Shown: positions 1 through 10,796 of the stretch, piece by piece
How the letters are laid out: each line of letters starts with the position of its first letter
Position numbering within the stretch: position 1 is the stretch's first letter
Source: Pseudomonadota bacterium
Lineage (GTDB): Bacteria > Pseudomonadota > Alphaproteobacteria > Rhizobiales > MH13
Length of the DNA: 64,000 nucleotides
Direction of reading: 5' to 3'
Assembly: GCA_039024915.1 (NCBI GenBank)
Contig: JBCCPK010000002.1
Coordinates: 585,379 to 649,378, forward strand
The notes under the pieces: model-generated
The model's database searches: none
Seen by the model: only the letters and a program-made list of their open reading frames with translations
Told to the model about the DNA's origin: nothing
Translations under genes and position numbers: made by a program

Positions 1-3000
1 ATCGCCAACCGCTCCGCTGAGCGTGTTGTCAGCAGTATCACCTGTCAGGGTGTCCGCGAAACCGGTGCCGGTAACGTTCTCAATACCGGAAAACGTATCG
101 CCATTAGCGTCGCCGCCGGTCGCGGTGTTTGTGACAAGGTTGACCGTCACCCCAGCCGTTGAGCCGGTGTAATTGATGGTGTCGATGCCAGCACCGCCAA
201 CAAGCGAATCCGCTCCCGCACCACCTGTGAGCGTATCATTGTCGAGGCCACCAATGAGTTCATCGTTCCCGCCGGCACCAAGGAGCGTATCCTGGCCCGC
301 CCCGCCTTCAAGCGTGTTTGCCAAACCATCGCCAGTCAGCACATCGTTATTTGATGAGCCGATGACATTTTCTATGCCAGTCAGTCGATCGCCCTGAGCA
401 TCTCCATCCGAACCCAGGCCCGTCTGAAGATTGACGTTCACTGCAAGGGTCGAGGTGGAATAGTCGGCGACATCGATCCCGCCTTGGCCATCCAATTGGT
501 CCGCCCCGCCACCGCCCAGCAAACGGTCGGCACCTGCGCCGCCTTCAAGCGTGTTCGATCCGCCATCTCCAAGCAAAACGTCATCGTTGGTGGAGCCGCG
601 AACGCTCTCAATGGACGACAGCGTATCGCCGTCAGCTTCGCCGCCGGATGCTGTCTGGGCGGCCAGGTCGATAGTCACCGAGTCGCTTGACCCGGAGTAG
701 TCGACCATGTCGCTTCCAGACCCACCACGCAGCGTATCGCCACCTGCACCACCTTGCAGAAGATCATCTCCATCCTGACCGGACAGCACGTCGTTGCCCT
801 GCCCGCCGCGCAGGGTGTCGGCAGATCCGCCACCGCTCAGATCGTTGGCCTCGGCATCACCGGTAATGGTATCGGCAAGCGCCGACCCGACAACATTCTC
901 GATACCGCTTAGTGTGTCGCCATCAGCCTCACCGCCGCTACCGATCCCGGCGACCAGGTCAACCGTGACGGCGGTAAACGAGTCGGCGTAAACGGCCGTA
1001 TCCGTGCCGCTGCCGCCTTGCAGGGTATCAGCGCCTTCGCCACCAATGAGCGTATCGTTGAGCGCACCACCGTCGAGAACATTGGCCTGAGCATTTCCTC
1101 GCAGCGTATCGTCTAAAGACGATCCGGTTGCATTTTCAATGCTCTGGAGAACATCGCCCTGCGCATCCCCGCCAACGCCCGTACCGGCCTGCAGATCGAT
1201 CGTGACCCCACCAGCTGACGCCGAGTAGTCAACGGCGTCCGTGCCAGCACCACCGTCCAGCTCGTCCGCGCCGCCTAGACCAACCAGAACATCGTTTCCG
1301 GCTGCTCCAACAAGAACGTTTGCGGAAACGGTTCCCCGCAAATCGTCGTTAAAACCTGATCCGAGCACCTGCTCGAAATCAACAATGGTGTCGCCTTGGG
1401 CATGTCCGCCCGTCGCAGATTGCGCGGTCAGATCGACGTTCACTCCGGCGTTGGACAAGCTGTAATCAAGCGTATCAGTACCCAACCCACCATCGAGCGT
1501 ATCCGCACCCTCACCGCCGACGATCCGATCGTTCCCGCTGTCACCGGACAGAATGTCAGAGCCCTGACGGCCTTCAATGACATCATCTCCGGCAGCACCT
1601 GAGAGGATGTCATCAGCGTTGCTACCGCGCAGCGTGTCGCCGAGGGTCGAGCCTTCAACCTCTTCAATATTGAGAAGCTGGTCGCCCTGCGCATCACCGC
1701 CTTGTCCTATGCCAGACTGAAGGTCGACGACGACGCCTGTGTTGGAGTTTATGTAGGTAGCGACATCAAACCCGCCGCCGCCATCAATGAAGTCTTCGTT
1801 CGCGCCACCGTCGATAACGTCGTCGCCGGCACCGCCCCGCAAGGTGTCCTGCCCGGAGCCGCCTGCGAGTACATCGTTGCCGGCACCGCCCTGAAGGAGG
1901 TTGGCCTGGGATGAGCCGATCAAGGTATCGTTGAAAGCCGAGCCAACCAGGTTCTCGACGTCAGTAATGGTATCGCCGCTAGCATCGCCACCCGACGCGA
2001 CGCCTTGTGCCAGATCGATGGTGACCGCACCGGCGGAGCTCGCATAGGTGGCGGTATCGACCCCGGTCTCGCCTGCAAGGACGTCGGCGCCCAAACCGCC
2101 TTCAAGCGTATCGTTGCCCGCACCGCCACGAAGCGTATCGGATGCGTCGCCACCCTCTAAGGTGTCGGCTCCGTTGCCACCATCGAACGTGTTTGCAAGG
2201 CCGTCACCGACAAGGGTGTCATCATAGATTGAGCCGACCACGCGTTCGACGTTGATCAGCGTGTCACCTTGCGCATCGCCACCTGAAGCGATTCCCGCAT
2301 CAAGGTCGATATCCACCGCAGCGGTAGAGTTCGTGTAATCTGCAGTATCCGAACCTTGGCCACCATCGAGCGTGTCGCCGCCAGCACGACCCACCAGCAC
2401 GTCGTCGCCCATTCCACCTTGCAAGGTGTTGGCGCCTGCATCGCCTGAAAGCGTGTCAGCCCGATCCGAACCGCGTAGGTTTTCGATGTCGATGAGTGCA
2501 TCGCCTTCGGCATCGCCACCGACACCGAAACCGGAGAAAAGATCAACATTAACAGCAGCAAGCGAGCCTTCGTAGGACGCGGTGTCAGAACCTTGGCCGC
2601 CGATGAGCGTATCAGCGCCTTGGCGTCCCAACAGTGTGTCGTTGCCGTCTGCGCCCTCAAGGACCGAAGCAAGATCATCACCAGCAAGCGTATCGTCGAA
2701 GCCCGAGCCGACAAGGTTCTCGATACCGATCAGCGTATCGCCCTCAGCATCCCCTTGAGTATTGACACCGGTCGCCAGATCGACGTTCACCCCGCTCGCG
2801 GCACTCTGATACGTAACCGTGTCAATGCCGACGCCGCCGTCGAGCCGATCCGCGCCACCGCGGCCCTCAAGCGTGTCGTTACCAACATCACCAATCAGCA
2901 CATTGCCCGCGTCGTCGCCTCGAAGGGTGTCGCTGCGTTGGCTGCCGACAACGTCTTCAACGTCGACGTAGGTATCTCCCTCAGCGTCTCCGCCGACGCC

Positions 3001-4140
3001 GGAAACAGCTTCAAGGTCGACGGTGACGGCACCAAAGGATGTGGAATAATCGGCAACGTCCTGACCCGCCCCGCCATCGAGGACGTCTGCACCACCCTGC
3101 CCAGCAAGCCGGTCATCACCACCACCGCCGCTCAGACGGTTATCCGCGCTATCGCCCGACAGATCGTCTGCGAACGCCGAACCCTGCAGGTTCTCGATAT
3201 CAGAAAGGCTGTCACCGGTCGCATCGCCGCCCACAGCAGTGCCGGCGGACAGATCGATCTCAACGCCAGAACCAGAATTCTGATACGTCGCCGTATCGAC
3301 CCCAAGGCCGCCAGCCAAGCTATCGGCCCCGGCACCGCCCTCGATAAGATCGGCACCCTCTCCACCATCAATCGTATCGTCGCCCGCGCCAGCGCGAATG
3401 GTGTCATCGCCTAAGCCACCGGCGAGATCATCGACACCCGAACCGCCAATGAGGGTATCGTTACCGCCATTACCCTCGAGAACGCCGCCAGCATCAGACA
3501 ATTCCAGCGTATCATCGAACGCCGAGCCCGCCACACCTTCAATGCTGGTAAATGTATCGCCGTTGGCCGCGCCGCCCGAGCCAGTTCCGGTCCGGAGAGA
3601 AACCGCGACACCTCCAGCCGCATCGGCGTAAGATGCAAGGTCGACCCCTTCGCCGCCATCCAGGGCATCAGCCCCGAGGCCACCCTCAAGCCGATCGTCG
3701 CCGCCTCCGCCCTGCAACAGATCGGCGCCACCTCCACCGAACAGCGTATCATTGCCATCGGCACCGCTTAAGGTATTGCCCGATGCATCACCTCGCAGCG
3801 TGTCATCGAAAGCGGAACCGGCAAGGTTCTCAATGTTTGCGAAACTGTCGCCCTCTGCGTCACCGCCCTGGCCGGTTCCGGCAGCGAGATCAACGGAAAT
3901 GGCGGTGTCGGATGTGCTGTAGTTAGCAACATCAATGCCAGCGCCGCCGTCCAACGTATCGGCACCGGCTCCCCCTTCGAGGGAGTTTGCACCTGCGTCA
4001 CCGGTAAGCGTGTCATCGAACGCCGTCCCGACCAAACCTTCGACGCCCGTCAGCGTATCGCCGAACGCGTAGCCGCCCGCCGCAACACCGTTGAGCAAAT
4101 CGACGTTAATGGAGGAGTGGGAGAACGAGTAATCGACGAT
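1..4140 (-). repeat. Tandem RTX units of 70+9n residues
   Basis: Translating the frame gives units, from the N-terminal side, of 70, 97, 115, 79, 79, 79, 79, 97, 97, 97, 79, 79, 97, 79 and 97 residues, then 60 residues of a unit cut by the edge. These sum to exactly 1380 codons (4140 bases). Every complete length is 70 plus a multiple of 9, so units differ only by whole RTX nonapeptides added to a constant strand-containing core. The DNA copies are diverged rather than identical. Confidence 0.9.
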
Positions 4141-5595
4141 ATCAAATCCGGCTCCCGCGTCGATCTGGTCTAAGCCAGCACCCGCATAGATCAGATCATC
4201 ACCGGCGCCGGCATTGATGACGTTTCCGGTCGGAACGTCCCAGAGGATTTGGATTGCCTGCTGGGTAAGCGGGTTGATCAGGAAGGCGGAGTCTTCGTCC
4301 GTGACCTCGCGCGTGCCAGTGTTGACGGTCGCGGTGACCGTCTCGATCCCATCTGGGGTCTCGGTGATGAAATCGATGGTGAATGAATTCTGTTGGAAGA
4401 GGCCCAGGAAACCCGGTTCCAGATCATCGGTCGGCAGCGTGTATTGCAGTTGCAGCTGGAATACGTTTTGACTGTCTTCCGTCTCCAGCTCCAGCACATA
4501 AGAGTCGTTCTCGCGCGTGCCATTGACGATCGAAAAGCCATCTGGAGTGGTCACGATAGCCGCTTGTGCGACAAAGCCGTCGGACGGCATGTCAACAACA
4601 ATGTCGAGGACGCGTGTGAAGGTGCCCGCAGCAAAGAACTCCGGGTCCTCAGCGTAGATGACATCGGAGCCGGCCGTGCCATTCAAGGTCTCGACCCCCG
4701 CCTGCACGGCGTAGGCGGGATCTTCATCAGCCGGCGACGCAGCGCCCATGCCCCGCAGTTCTATACCCCCGCTTGGCAGGACGCTTACGCTAGGCCCGAC
4801 CAGCGAAAGCAGCTCGATCGTTAGCTCAGCTTGCAGAACGTTTGAGTCATCAACGTCGACTTGCACATTCGCGTTATCATTCACTTGGGGCGTGCCCGGC
4901 TGGGTCAGCGGGGCTTCAGAAACAGCTTCCTGCGCCTCTTGAGCAGTTGAGGTGTTGGTATTTTCAGCGTTCGCGCGATCCTCAGCTGCACCTGCTTGTT
5001 GGATAGGCGTATTAGCGGCAGGGGCTGGCGGCTGCGGCGGAGCCTGATTGGTGTTCTGATTGTCCTGTTCCGCTTCGGCGACTTCTGAATCGATTGAAGT
5101 CACCTGAAAGGTCGGGCGTTCTTCCACCAGTCGAACATCTTCAATCAGGGCCATGAAGCCCTGGGGATCGAGGCTTTCCTCTGTAAAGTGGATGCGCGGC
5201 GGCTGGTTACCCACGACCTGCATCGCAAATCCTGGCAAGATGATCCGAGAGCCGTCGTCGAACAGGAGGATGACGTCGACATCGAGGATGACGATGTTGA
5301 CGATATCCTTGCTGAAGGTGAACTGCACGTCGCTGGCGCGCGCAGTGTCAACGACGAGGACTTCACCCTCAAGGGGGCGATCAACCGTGATCTGGTCCAG
5401 CGACGCGCGCTGCTCGTCGTTCTCTTCCGGCTGCTCGCTCTCGGCCGCGTCTTCCGCGTGGTCGGTGGCAGCGGCAGGTTCCGAGGCTTCACCGTCGGCG
5501 GGTTGAGCGGCCGGAGTGTCGGCCTGAGCAAGCTCGAAGCTGTCACCAAACGCGGATTGCGCGGTCGCTTCTATTGGCTCGTCTTGATCAACCAT
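1..5595 (-). CDS. Giant RTX repeat protein (type I secreted adhesin-like), 3' end outside window
   Basis: The minus-strand frame is open from the ATG at 5595 to base 1 with no stop, giving 1865 visible residues; the C-terminus, where a type I secretion signal would lie, is missing. Residues 1-75 or so are acidic and Ala/Pro/Gln-rich. Residues about 75-165 form a compact segment ([15 protein letters not shown] region) reminiscent of the N-terminal prefix domains of Bap/Lap-type adhesins. A second low-complexity linker and a beta-rich region follow up to residue 485. From base 4140 leftwards come 15 complete units plus one partial unit, each opening with a Y-x-x-S...V-x-V-D-L strand and G-G-D-A-x-G-D, then I-E-N and a ladder of GGxGxDxLx nonapeptides typical of calcium-binding RTX folds. 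No N-terminal signal peptide is evident, as expected for type I export. A TolC-like gene lies 189 bp upstream on the same strand. Adhesin or matrix role is inferred; a secreted enzyme with its catalytic domain beyond the edge is possible. Confidence 0.9.
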   Translation of the reverse strand, partial: MVDQDEPIEATAQSAFGDSFELAQADTPAAQPADGEASEPAAATDHAEDAAESEQPEENDEQRASLDQITVDRPLEGEVLVVDTARASDVQFTFSKDIVNIVILDVDVILLFDDGSRIILPGFAMQVVGNQPPRIHFTEESLDPQGFMALIEDVRLVEERPTFQVTSIDSEVAEAEQDNQNTNQAPPQPPAPAANTPIQQAGAAEDRANAENTNTSTAQEAQEAVSEAPLTQPGTPQVNDNANVQVDVDDSNVLQAELTIELLSLVGPSVSVLPSGGIELRGMGAASPADEDPAYAVQAGVETLNGTAGSDVIYAEDPEFFAAGTFTRVLDIVVDMPSDGFVAQAAIVTTPDGFSIVNGTRENDSYVLELETEDSQNVFQLQLQYTLPTDDLEPGFLGLFQQNSFTIDFITETPDGIETVTATVNTGTREVTDEDSAFLINPLTQQAIQILWDVPTGNVINAGAGDDLIYAGAGLDQIDAGAGFDIVDYSFSHSSINVDLLNGVAAGGYAFGDTLTGVEGLVGTAFDDTLTGDAGANSLEGGAGADTLDGGAGIDVANYSTSDTAISVDLAAGTGQGGDAEGDSFANIENLAGSAFDDTLRGDASGNTLSGADGNDTLFGGGGADLLQGGGGDDRLEGGLGADALDGGEGVDLASYADAAGGVAVSLRTGTGSGGAANGDTFTSIEGVAGSAFDDTLELSDAGGVLEGNGGNDTLIGGSGVDDLAGGLGDDTIRAGAGDDTIDGGEGADLIEGGAGADSLAGGLGVDTATYQNSGSGVEIDLSAGTAVGGDATGDSLSDIENLQGSAFADDLSGDSADNRLSGGGGDDRLAGQGGADVLDGGAGQDVADYSTSFGAVTVDLEAVSGVGGDAEGDTYVDVEDVVGSQRSDTLRGDDAGNVLIGDVGNDTLEGRGGADRLDGGVGIDTVTYQSAASGVNVDLATGVNTQGDAEGDTLIGIENLVGSGFDDTLAGDDLASVLEGADGNDTLLGRQGADTLIGGQGSDTASYEGSLAAVNVDLFSGFGVGGDAEGDALIDIENLRGSDRADTLSGDAGANTLQGGMGDDVLVGRAGGDTLDGGQGSDTADYTNSTAAVDIDLDAGIASGGDAQGDTLINVERVVGSIYDDTLVGDGLANTFDGGNGADTLEGGDASDTLRGGAGNDTLEGGLGADVLAGETGVDTATYASSAGAVTIDLAQGVASGGDASGDTITDVENLVGSAFNDTLIGSSQANLLQGGAGNDVLAGGSGQDTLRGGAGDDVIDGGANEDFIDGGGGFDVATYINSNTGVVVDLQSGIGQGGDAQGDQLLNIEEVEGSTLGDTLRGSNADDILSGAAGDDVIEGRQGSDILSGDSGNDRIVGGEGADTLDGGLGTDTLDYSLSNAGVNVDLTAQSATGGHAQGDTIVDFEQVLGSGFNDDLRGTVSANVLVGAAGNDVLVGLGGADELDGGAGTDAVDYSASAGGVTIDLQAGTGVGGDAQGDVLQSIENATGSSLDDTLRGNAQANVLDGGALNDTLIGGEGADTLQGGSGTDTAVYADSFTAVTVDLVAGIGSGGEADGDTLSGIENVVGSALADTITGDAEANDLSGGGSADTLRGGQGNDVLSGQDGDDLLQGGAGGDTLRGGSGSDMVDYSGSSDSVTIDLAAQTASGGEADGDTLSSIESVRGSTNDDVLLGDGGSNTLEGGAGADRLLGGGGADQLDGQGGIDVADYSTSTLAVNVNLQTGLGSDGDAQGDRLTGIENVIGSSNNDVLTGDGLANTLEGGAGQDTLLGAGGNDELIGGLDNDTLTGGAGADSLVGGAGIDTINYTGSTAGVTVNLVTNTATGGDANGDTFSGIENVTGTGFADTLTGDTADNTLSGAVGD

Positions 5596-5784
5596 TAACC
5601 GACATCCAAACTACACGGACAACGCAACGCAACTGAGACCACCTCCATTGGCACCGGCCGACGGACGGGATGAAAAACTGGTCAAATTCGGGCGCAAAAG
5701 CCCACAAAACAGGGAATCACACCCGGTTGAGCACGGCGTTAAACCGCGATCTTGCGACACGCCCCATTTTGGGACTCGTGTCTG

Positions 5785-7857
5785 CTAATAGGCGTGCAGG
5801 AGCGTTGCGGTCAGATCACCGGTGGCCCGCAAAACGGCATAGGCAGCGTCCAATTCCGAAAACTGGTTGCTGATCAACTGCTGCTCGGCAGTGAACAGAG
5901 CGGTCTGTGCGTCCAACAACTCGAAGATGGTCCGTTCACCAGCCTGGAACTGCTCGGTATACAGCGCCTGGACTTCACGGCTGGACGCCAGACCCTCGCG
6001 CAAATCGCCAAGTTTACGGCGCGCCGATGCGATCGCTCGATAGGCTTGCCGTATATCGGCTTCCACCTGATCGCGCCGTGCGGTGTACCGAGCACGCGTC
6101 TGCCGGATACGCGCCTCAACCTGCCGCTGTTCGCCCTCGGCGTCACCGGCATCGAACAGGGAGTAGCTGAACACCACCATTCCGCGCACGTCATTGTCCG
6201 ACCGGCTGCCACCGGAGAAGTAGTTGCGCGAGTTTGCTTCAACTTCCAGATCGACCCGAGCGCTGCCATCGCCATTGACGACATCAAGCTCATGCTGCAG
6301 CGCGCGCAGATTGTAGGCTTGGGAGAGAAGGCTCGGATTGCGGCCAAGAGCGCGCTCGATTGCTTGATCCGCGTTAGGTGCTAAGCGCGAGATGATCGGA
6401 TCGGGCGGAACCAGGCGACCGGGCTCTATCCGTGCGAGCCGCTGGAACTGATCCTGCGCTGCGTCGAGGTTTGCGGCCAGATCCGTGCGAGCGGAACGGA
6501 CCTCACTCAAACGCGCTTCGACGCGATTGACATCGGCCATCGTCGAGTTGCCATCGGCCTCGTTCAGTCGAACGATCTGCAGAAGCCGCTCATGCTCGGC
6601 GATGTTTCGATCGATAAGTGCAAGCAGCTGGCGTTGACGTAGAATGTCCAGATACGCGCGGGACGTACGCAGGGAAATGTCTTCGGTAACGTCGATGGTG
6701 CGCAGACGGGCGGCATCTGATGCCGCGACTGTGGACAGGACCTCATCACGTGTTGCGTTGAAATCGTAGAGCATCTGACGAAGCCGGATCGAGCCATCCA
6801 CGCGCATCGACGCTTCATCGTTGCGGGCGTCCACATCGGTCACGGTTGGGCTAATCCCGGCACTTGCTTCCTGGCCAGCAGCGAGGCGGATATCGACTTG
6901 CGGTCCGAGCCCTGAGCGTGCCCGCATGACCCCTGCGCGCGCCTCATCAACCTGCGCCAAGGCAAGCGTGACCTCGGGATGCATGGTTGCCGCCCGGCTG
7001 ACAACTTCAGGCAGCGTCATCCTCGGGCCGGTTCCGATGCTTCCCTGCACCGAAACCTCACCCGAGAAACGAGGCGCGGTTTCCACCTGCAACGCTGGTG
7101 TCTCAAGAGCCGCAACTTCGGTTTCAGCTGAAGCAGTATCGGCGCCACCTCCGGCGATCTCAGCAGCGGCGGTCGCGCCACCCACTGAAGTAGCAGCGGG
7201 AGCCGAAAGGCTTGCGTCGACAATCGGGGGATCGAGGTCGATCGGCGAAGTCGACGCGCGCAAATCCAGTTCGTCGCTGTCGGCCATCGGCAAGACCGCG
7301 TCCGGCTGCGCGTTCAAGTCCAGCGGTTCGGCATCTGCCAGCGCGTCGAAGCGGCCGCGAACCTGTGCTGAAGGATCGCCGGGCACTTGCTCCGGCATCG
7401 CTTCGGTTGGTTCTTGTGGGGCGATGTCCACCGGCTCTTGGTCAGACGGGGTTTCAGGCAAGGACCGTAGCCTCAAGGCAGGCGACAGCGCCAACGCTTC
7501 GGCGTTTGCGCTGCGCTCGGCCTCGTTGGGCTCAGTGGTATTTGGCAAAGGCTGGGCGCCTTCTACCTGTTCATCCTCTGGCGTCTGCCCAGCCTCAACG
7601 GTCGACGTTCGAACGGCATTCGGGGCAGCCCCGACGGAGCCGGTGATCAGCCGATCATCATTGTAGCCCTGGACCGCATCAAGATCAGGCGCCTGCGCAG
7701 GGTGGGTACAACCAGGCTTGTGAGGGGGACATGATACGCCCAAACCGACCTGCGGACGTGACATGCACCCCGCAAGGGCGAGGGACAACCCGGCCACCAG
7801 CAGCAAGTGCTGGGAGCGGCGGAGATGAGCCGACCGAGTGTTGAGGGAACGATACAC
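5785..7857 (-). CDS. TolC family outer-membrane efflux/secretion protein with long N-terminal extension
   Basis: This 690-residue protein should form the outer-membrane channel of a type I secretion system and probably exports the RTX protein encoded just downstream. The N-terminus has a hydrophobic stretch ending in a lipobox (LALAGC, Cys31), so it may be a lipoprotein. Residues about 35-270 are Ala/Pro/Glu/Asp-rich and look disordered. From about residue 275 the TolC/OEP pattern appears: MTLPEVV..A...HPEV.LA..Q.DEA near the start, paired helical repeats, and AERERTIFELLDAQTALFTA-like sequence (ERTIFELLDAQTALFTAEQQ) near the end. Typical TolC proteins have about 450 residues, so the extension is notable. 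The start codon is GTG at 7857 with a weak ribosome site. No ABC or membrane-fusion partner is in the window. Confidence 0.88.
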   Translation of the reverse strand: MYRSLNTRSAHLRRSQHLLLVAGLSLALAGCMSRPQVGLGVSCPPHKPGCTHPAQAPDLDAVQGYNDDRLITGSVGAAPNAVRTSTVEAGQTPEDEQVEGAQPLPNTTEPNEAERSANAEALALSPALRLRSLPETPSDQEPVDIAPQEPTEAMPEQVPGDPSAQVRGRFDALADAEPLDLNAQPDAVLPMADSDELDLRASTSPIDLDPPIVDASLSAPAATSVGGATAAAEIAGGGADTASAETEVAALETPALQVETAPRFSGEVSVQGSIGTGPRMTLPEVVSRAATMHPEVTLALAQVDEARAGVMRARSGLGPQVDIRLAAGQEASAGISPTVTDVDARNDEASMRVDGSIRLRQMLYDFNATRDEVLSTVAASDAARLRTIDVTEDISLRTSRAYLDILRQRQLLALIDRNIAEHERLLQIVRLNEADGNSTMADVNRVEARLSEVRSARTDLAANLDAAQDQFQRLARIEPGRLVPPDPIISRLAPNADQAIERALGRNPSLLSQAYNLRALQHELDVVNGDGSARVDLEVEANSRNYFSGGSRSDNDVRGMVVFSYSLFDAGDAEGEQRQVEARIRQTRARYTARRDQVEADIRQAYRAIASARRKLGDLREGLASSREVQALYTEQFQAGERTIFELLDAQTALFTAEQQLISNQFSELDAAYAVLRATGDLTATLLHAY

Positions 7858-7975
7858 GGGTTACTGCAACCTTGGACGCAAGCGGCGATCAGACATCACC
7901 ATCCGGCGCAGTAGACGCGATTAACCTTAATGTTCCCTAAAATGAGTGTGAACTGACGCTTACCTTGAGCCGTCT

Positions 7976-8002
7976 AAGCGTGTCCCATGGTGAGACACGC
8001 TT
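7976..8002. terminator. Hairpin between secreted-protein gene and tolC-like gene
   Basis: A 9-bp perfect stem AAGCGTGTC (7976-7984) / GACACGCTT (7994-8002) encloses a 9-base loop. It sits downstream of the minus-strand gene ending at 8080 and upstream of the tolC-like start. The U-run is better on the plus strand, so on the minus strand it could be a weak terminator or a leader structure. Confidence 0.4.
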
Positions 8003-8079
8003 TCACGCTCAATCGGCGGCGGTGGGCGACAAAGCACAGACCCATCAGCCCTCGGTTTCCAGGCCGATAGCCGTATCGA

Positions 8080-8580
8080 TCAATAGCGCTCAGAGATTTC
8101 CAGATTGGCTGGAATGCCCCGCGCCTGATTGTACGACCCAATCCAGATATCCCACTGTCCGCCCATTGCGTTGGGGAACTTCAGGAACGCGCCCAGATCC
8201 TGCCCGCCATCATCATCAAAGTGCCAATTCCCACGCGGGTCATTGATCAGCAGGACGGTGTCAGCATTGGACCGAATGACGAAGCTGAGCGCTGAACGAC
8301 CCGATGAGTTGTATTGAATACGGAAGTCCGGCCGGCGCGCTGTCCAACCCCAGCCCGGCACACCGCAATTGCCAATGTTTTGCGTGCCGCCAGCGGTTAC
8401 CTGCCGGTAGTAGGGATCGGGCAGGAAGCCTTCGTTCAGAGAAATGGTCCCGAAATGCGGACTACCATTGTATGTCGGGCACGCTGCTGCGGGTGCAGCG
8501 CCCCAAGGCGCCGAAACGGCCGCCACGACGGCGGTAAAGACAGCGCCTACCGCCAGGCTCAAGAGTGTGCGCATCGCCAT
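8080..8580 (-). CDS. Small exported protein of unknown function
   Basis: The 166-residue product has a clear Sec signal peptide (residues 1-33, ending ...APAAA before CPTYNG). The mature part contains a DPYYRQVTAGG segment, paired cysteines, and an ATVLLINDPRGNWHFDDDGG-like acidic region (VLLINDPRGNWHFDDD). This pattern recurs in small alphaproteobacterial proteins that databases sometimes label 'peptidase S1'; I see no catalytic triad and would not use that label. It is on the same strand as the tolC/RTX pair but separated by about 220 bp with a hairpin, so co-function is uncertain. Confidence 0.75.
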   Translation of the reverse strand: MAMRTLLSLAVGAVFTAVVAAVSAPWGAAPAAACPTYNGSPHFGTISLNEGFLPDPYYRQVTAGGTQNIGNCGVPGWGWTARRPDFRIQYNSSGRSALSFVIRSNADTVLLINDPRGNWHFDDDGGQDLGAFLKFPNAMGGQWDIWIGSYNQARGIPANLEISERY

Positions 8581-8765
8581 GATCTCCCTTTATGGACTTT
8601 TATCGACGCAGCGGCGGTTGAAGCCGCATCCAAGCGCTGCACCGGGGTTGTCAAAAACCTCGTTTGGTCAATCTGTGCGCAACAGCACACAATGGCACTT
8701 TGCGGTCTTTTGAGCACTGAATGCCATCAGACGAAAGTTGGCTTTGCTGGCATGGGAGGCTGGGC

Positions 8766-9470
8766 ATGGGTAAGGGCGTTGCGTTGATCATTGGAGCGAG
8801 CGGTGGCATCGGCTCGGCGGTCGCAGACCTTGTCGAGCGCGGCGGACGGTTTTCTGCGGTGATGCGGGCGTCGCGCAAACCGCGCAACGAAGCCGACTTG
8901 CAGGTTGACATTACTAACCAGCAAAGCGTGGCGGCACTTGCCGACACGGTTGCCAAACAGTCGGAACCCTTGCGCCTCGTGTTCGACGCGACCGGATATC
9001 TACACGGGGACAAGGGTGGGCCGGAACGCAGTTGGAGTGCAATGGAACCCGAGGCCCTTGCACACCAGTTTGCGATCAACGCCATCGGACCGGCGCTGCT
9101 GATGAAGCATCTGCTGCCGCTGCTATCAGACACTGAAAAAGCTGTGTTTGCGACCTTGTCAGCCAAGGTTGGCTCAATTTCCGACAACCGGCTTGGTGGT
9201 TGGTATGGATACCGTGCGGCGAAGGCGGCACTCAACCAGCTGGTGCGAACGGCTGCGATCGAACTGGCGCGCAAAAACCCTCACGCCATCTGCCTCGCGC
9301 TTCACCCCGGAACGGTCGAGACGCCGCTCTCGGCGCCGTTTGCAAAGTCGGGCGTCAGGTTGCAGACACCCGTCCAATCCGCTGCGGCTATGCTCGGTGT
9401 TATCGATGGAGCCTCCGTTGAGCTGACAGGACAGCTGGTCACGTATGACGGCCACATCGTCCCATTTTGA
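8766..9470 (+). CDS. SDR family NAD(P)-dependent oxidoreductase
   Basis: A short-chain dehydrogenase of 234 residues with a nucleotide-binding GASGGIG motif at the N-terminus and the catalytic YRAAK (YxxxK) motif near residue 150. The sequence resembles the CsgA/C-factor-like subgroup (cytosolic, substrate unknown). The ATG at 8766 is chosen because GGGAGG lies at 8754-8759; an in-frame start at 8721 would add 15 residues lacking family character. It is divergent from the exported protein at 8080-8580. Confidence 0.85.
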   Translation: MGKGVALIIGASGGIGSAVADLVERGGRFSAVMRASRKPRNEADLQVDITNQQSVAALADTVAKQSEPLRLVFDATGYLHGDKGGPERSWSAMEPEALAHQFAINAIGPALLMKHLLPLLSDTEKAVFATLSAKVGSISDNRLGGWYGYRAAKAALNQLVRTAAIELARKNPHAICLALHPGTVETPLSAPFAKSGVRLQTPVQSAAAMLGVIDGASVELTGQLVTYDGHIVPF

Positions 9471-9758
9471 AACTGTAGCAATTTTATAAGCCGACGACAG
9501 GCTTGGTTGCTTAGCTGGCTCATGCTCAAATGCGCGGCAGCCCGCCCGCATTTTGTGCGCTGCACAGGTCTTGAGCACCCCAAATCGCTGTGTTACCGAT
9601 CCGCCAACCTTCAGACTTTTGGCCTACCAAACGGCGTCAATCTGTAGGGAGTGCAAGCCTTGCAGGAGGGTGAATGGGCGACCAGGTGCGGGCCAAAACC
9701 CGTCCGGCCACCCATGATTGCAAGTATTTGCTCGCGTTTAACAGGGAAGGACTACTCA

Positions 9759-10781
9759 ATGAAAAAACTTTCAGCAGCTATGCTGACAGCATCGGCAATG
9801 GCCGTCGCCTCGACCGCCATGCCGGCGCAAGCAGGTGAGCTGCTCGACACGATCATCGAGCGTGACGAGCTTATCTGCGGCGTGAACACTGGCCTTGCTG
9901 GCTTCGGCATTGCCGACAGCCAGGGCAACTGGACCGGGTTTGACGTCGAATACTGCCGTGCCGTCGCATCGGTGATCCTGGGCGACAGCTCGAAGGTCAG
10001 CTTTGTGCCATTGTCCTCAGTGCAGCGCTTCCCCGCTCTGCAAGCAGGTGAAGTCGACATTCTTTCGCGCAACACGACCTGGACACTGACCCGTGACGCT
10101 TCGCTCGGCTCAACGTTCGCCGGCGTTTGGTTCTACGATGGCCAGGGCTTCATGGTTCGCGCCGAAGACGGCATTGAAACGTTGGAAGATATGAACGGCG
10201 CGTCGGTTTGCGTCGAGTCCGGCACCACCACTGAGCTAAACCTTGCGGACGTCTTTGCCGCACGCGGCATCGAATACGAGCCCGTGCTTTTTGAAGCGTT
10301 GCAGGAAGTTCTGACCGCCTTCTTTGAAGGCCGTTGTGACGTCTACACCACGGACGCCTCGGCGTTGGCCGCTGTGCGTACCGCAAACGCTCCGAACCCG
10401 GACGATTACGCCATTTTGCCTGACCTTATCTCGAAAGAGCCGCTTGGCCCGATGCTGCGCCGTGGCGATGACGAGTTCTACGCAATCGCACGCTGGGTTC
10501 TGTTCGCCTTCCTCGAAGCTGAGGAGAAAGGTGTAACGATGGCCAATGTCGAAGACATGCGGGCCAATTCGTCTGACCCGACCGTGCAGCGTCTGCTCGG
10601 CGCATCTGGTGAGATGGGCTCTTTGCTCGGGGTCGACAATGATTGGGCATACAACATCATTGCCGAGTTCGGTAACTATGGCGAAATGTACGAGCGCAAC
10701 ATTACACCCCTCGGTCTGCCGCGCGGCCTGAACGCGCTGTGGACAGACGGCGGTATTCAATACGCTCCGCCGGTTCGCTAA
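9759..10781 (+). CDS. aapJ: General L-amino acid ABC transporter, periplasmic binding protein
   Basis: AapJ captures a broad range of L-amino acids in the periplasm and delivers them to AapQM. The 340-residue product has a signal peptide (MKKLSAAML...PAQA) and an SBP_bac_3 fold with the family features GVNTGLAGFGI, GFDVEYCRAVA and NTTWTLTRD. The start at 9759 is preceded by GGAAGG; upstream in-frame codons from 9651 are not family-like. It leads the aapJQMP cluster and is followed by a strong hairpin (10797-10824) that should favour expression of the binding protein over the membrane subunits. Confidence 0.95.
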   Translation: MKKLSAAMLTASAMAVASTAMPAQAGELLDTIIERDELICGVNTGLAGFGIADSQGNWTGFDVEYCRAVASVILGDSSKVSFVPLSSVQRFPALQAGEVDILSRNTTWTLTRDASLGSTFAGVWFYDGQGFMVRAEDGIETLEDMNGASVCVESGTTTELNLADVFAARGIEYEPVLFEALQEVLTAFFEGRCDVYTTDASALAAVRTANAPNPDDYAILPDLISKEPLGPMLRRGDDEFYAIARWVLFAFLEAEEKGVTMANVEDMRANSSDPTVQRLLGASGEMGSLLGVDNDWAYNIIAEFGNYGEMYERNITPLGLPRGLNALWTDGGIQYAPPVR

Positions 10782-10796
10782 CCGCCACGCAATTGC

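Noticed and set aside
147..3926. Many short ORFs (60-270 codons) on both strands in the first 4 kb
   Set aside because: They are shadows of the continuous RTX frame on the minus strand; their products are low-complexity Ser/Pro/Arg or Arg/Ile/Ala repeats with no family character.
1..4140. Tandem repeat DNA resembling a CRISPR or satellite array
   Set aside because: Unit lengths vary by multiples of 27 bases, copies are diverged, and all are in one coding frame with conserved protein motifs; no spacer-repeat pattern.
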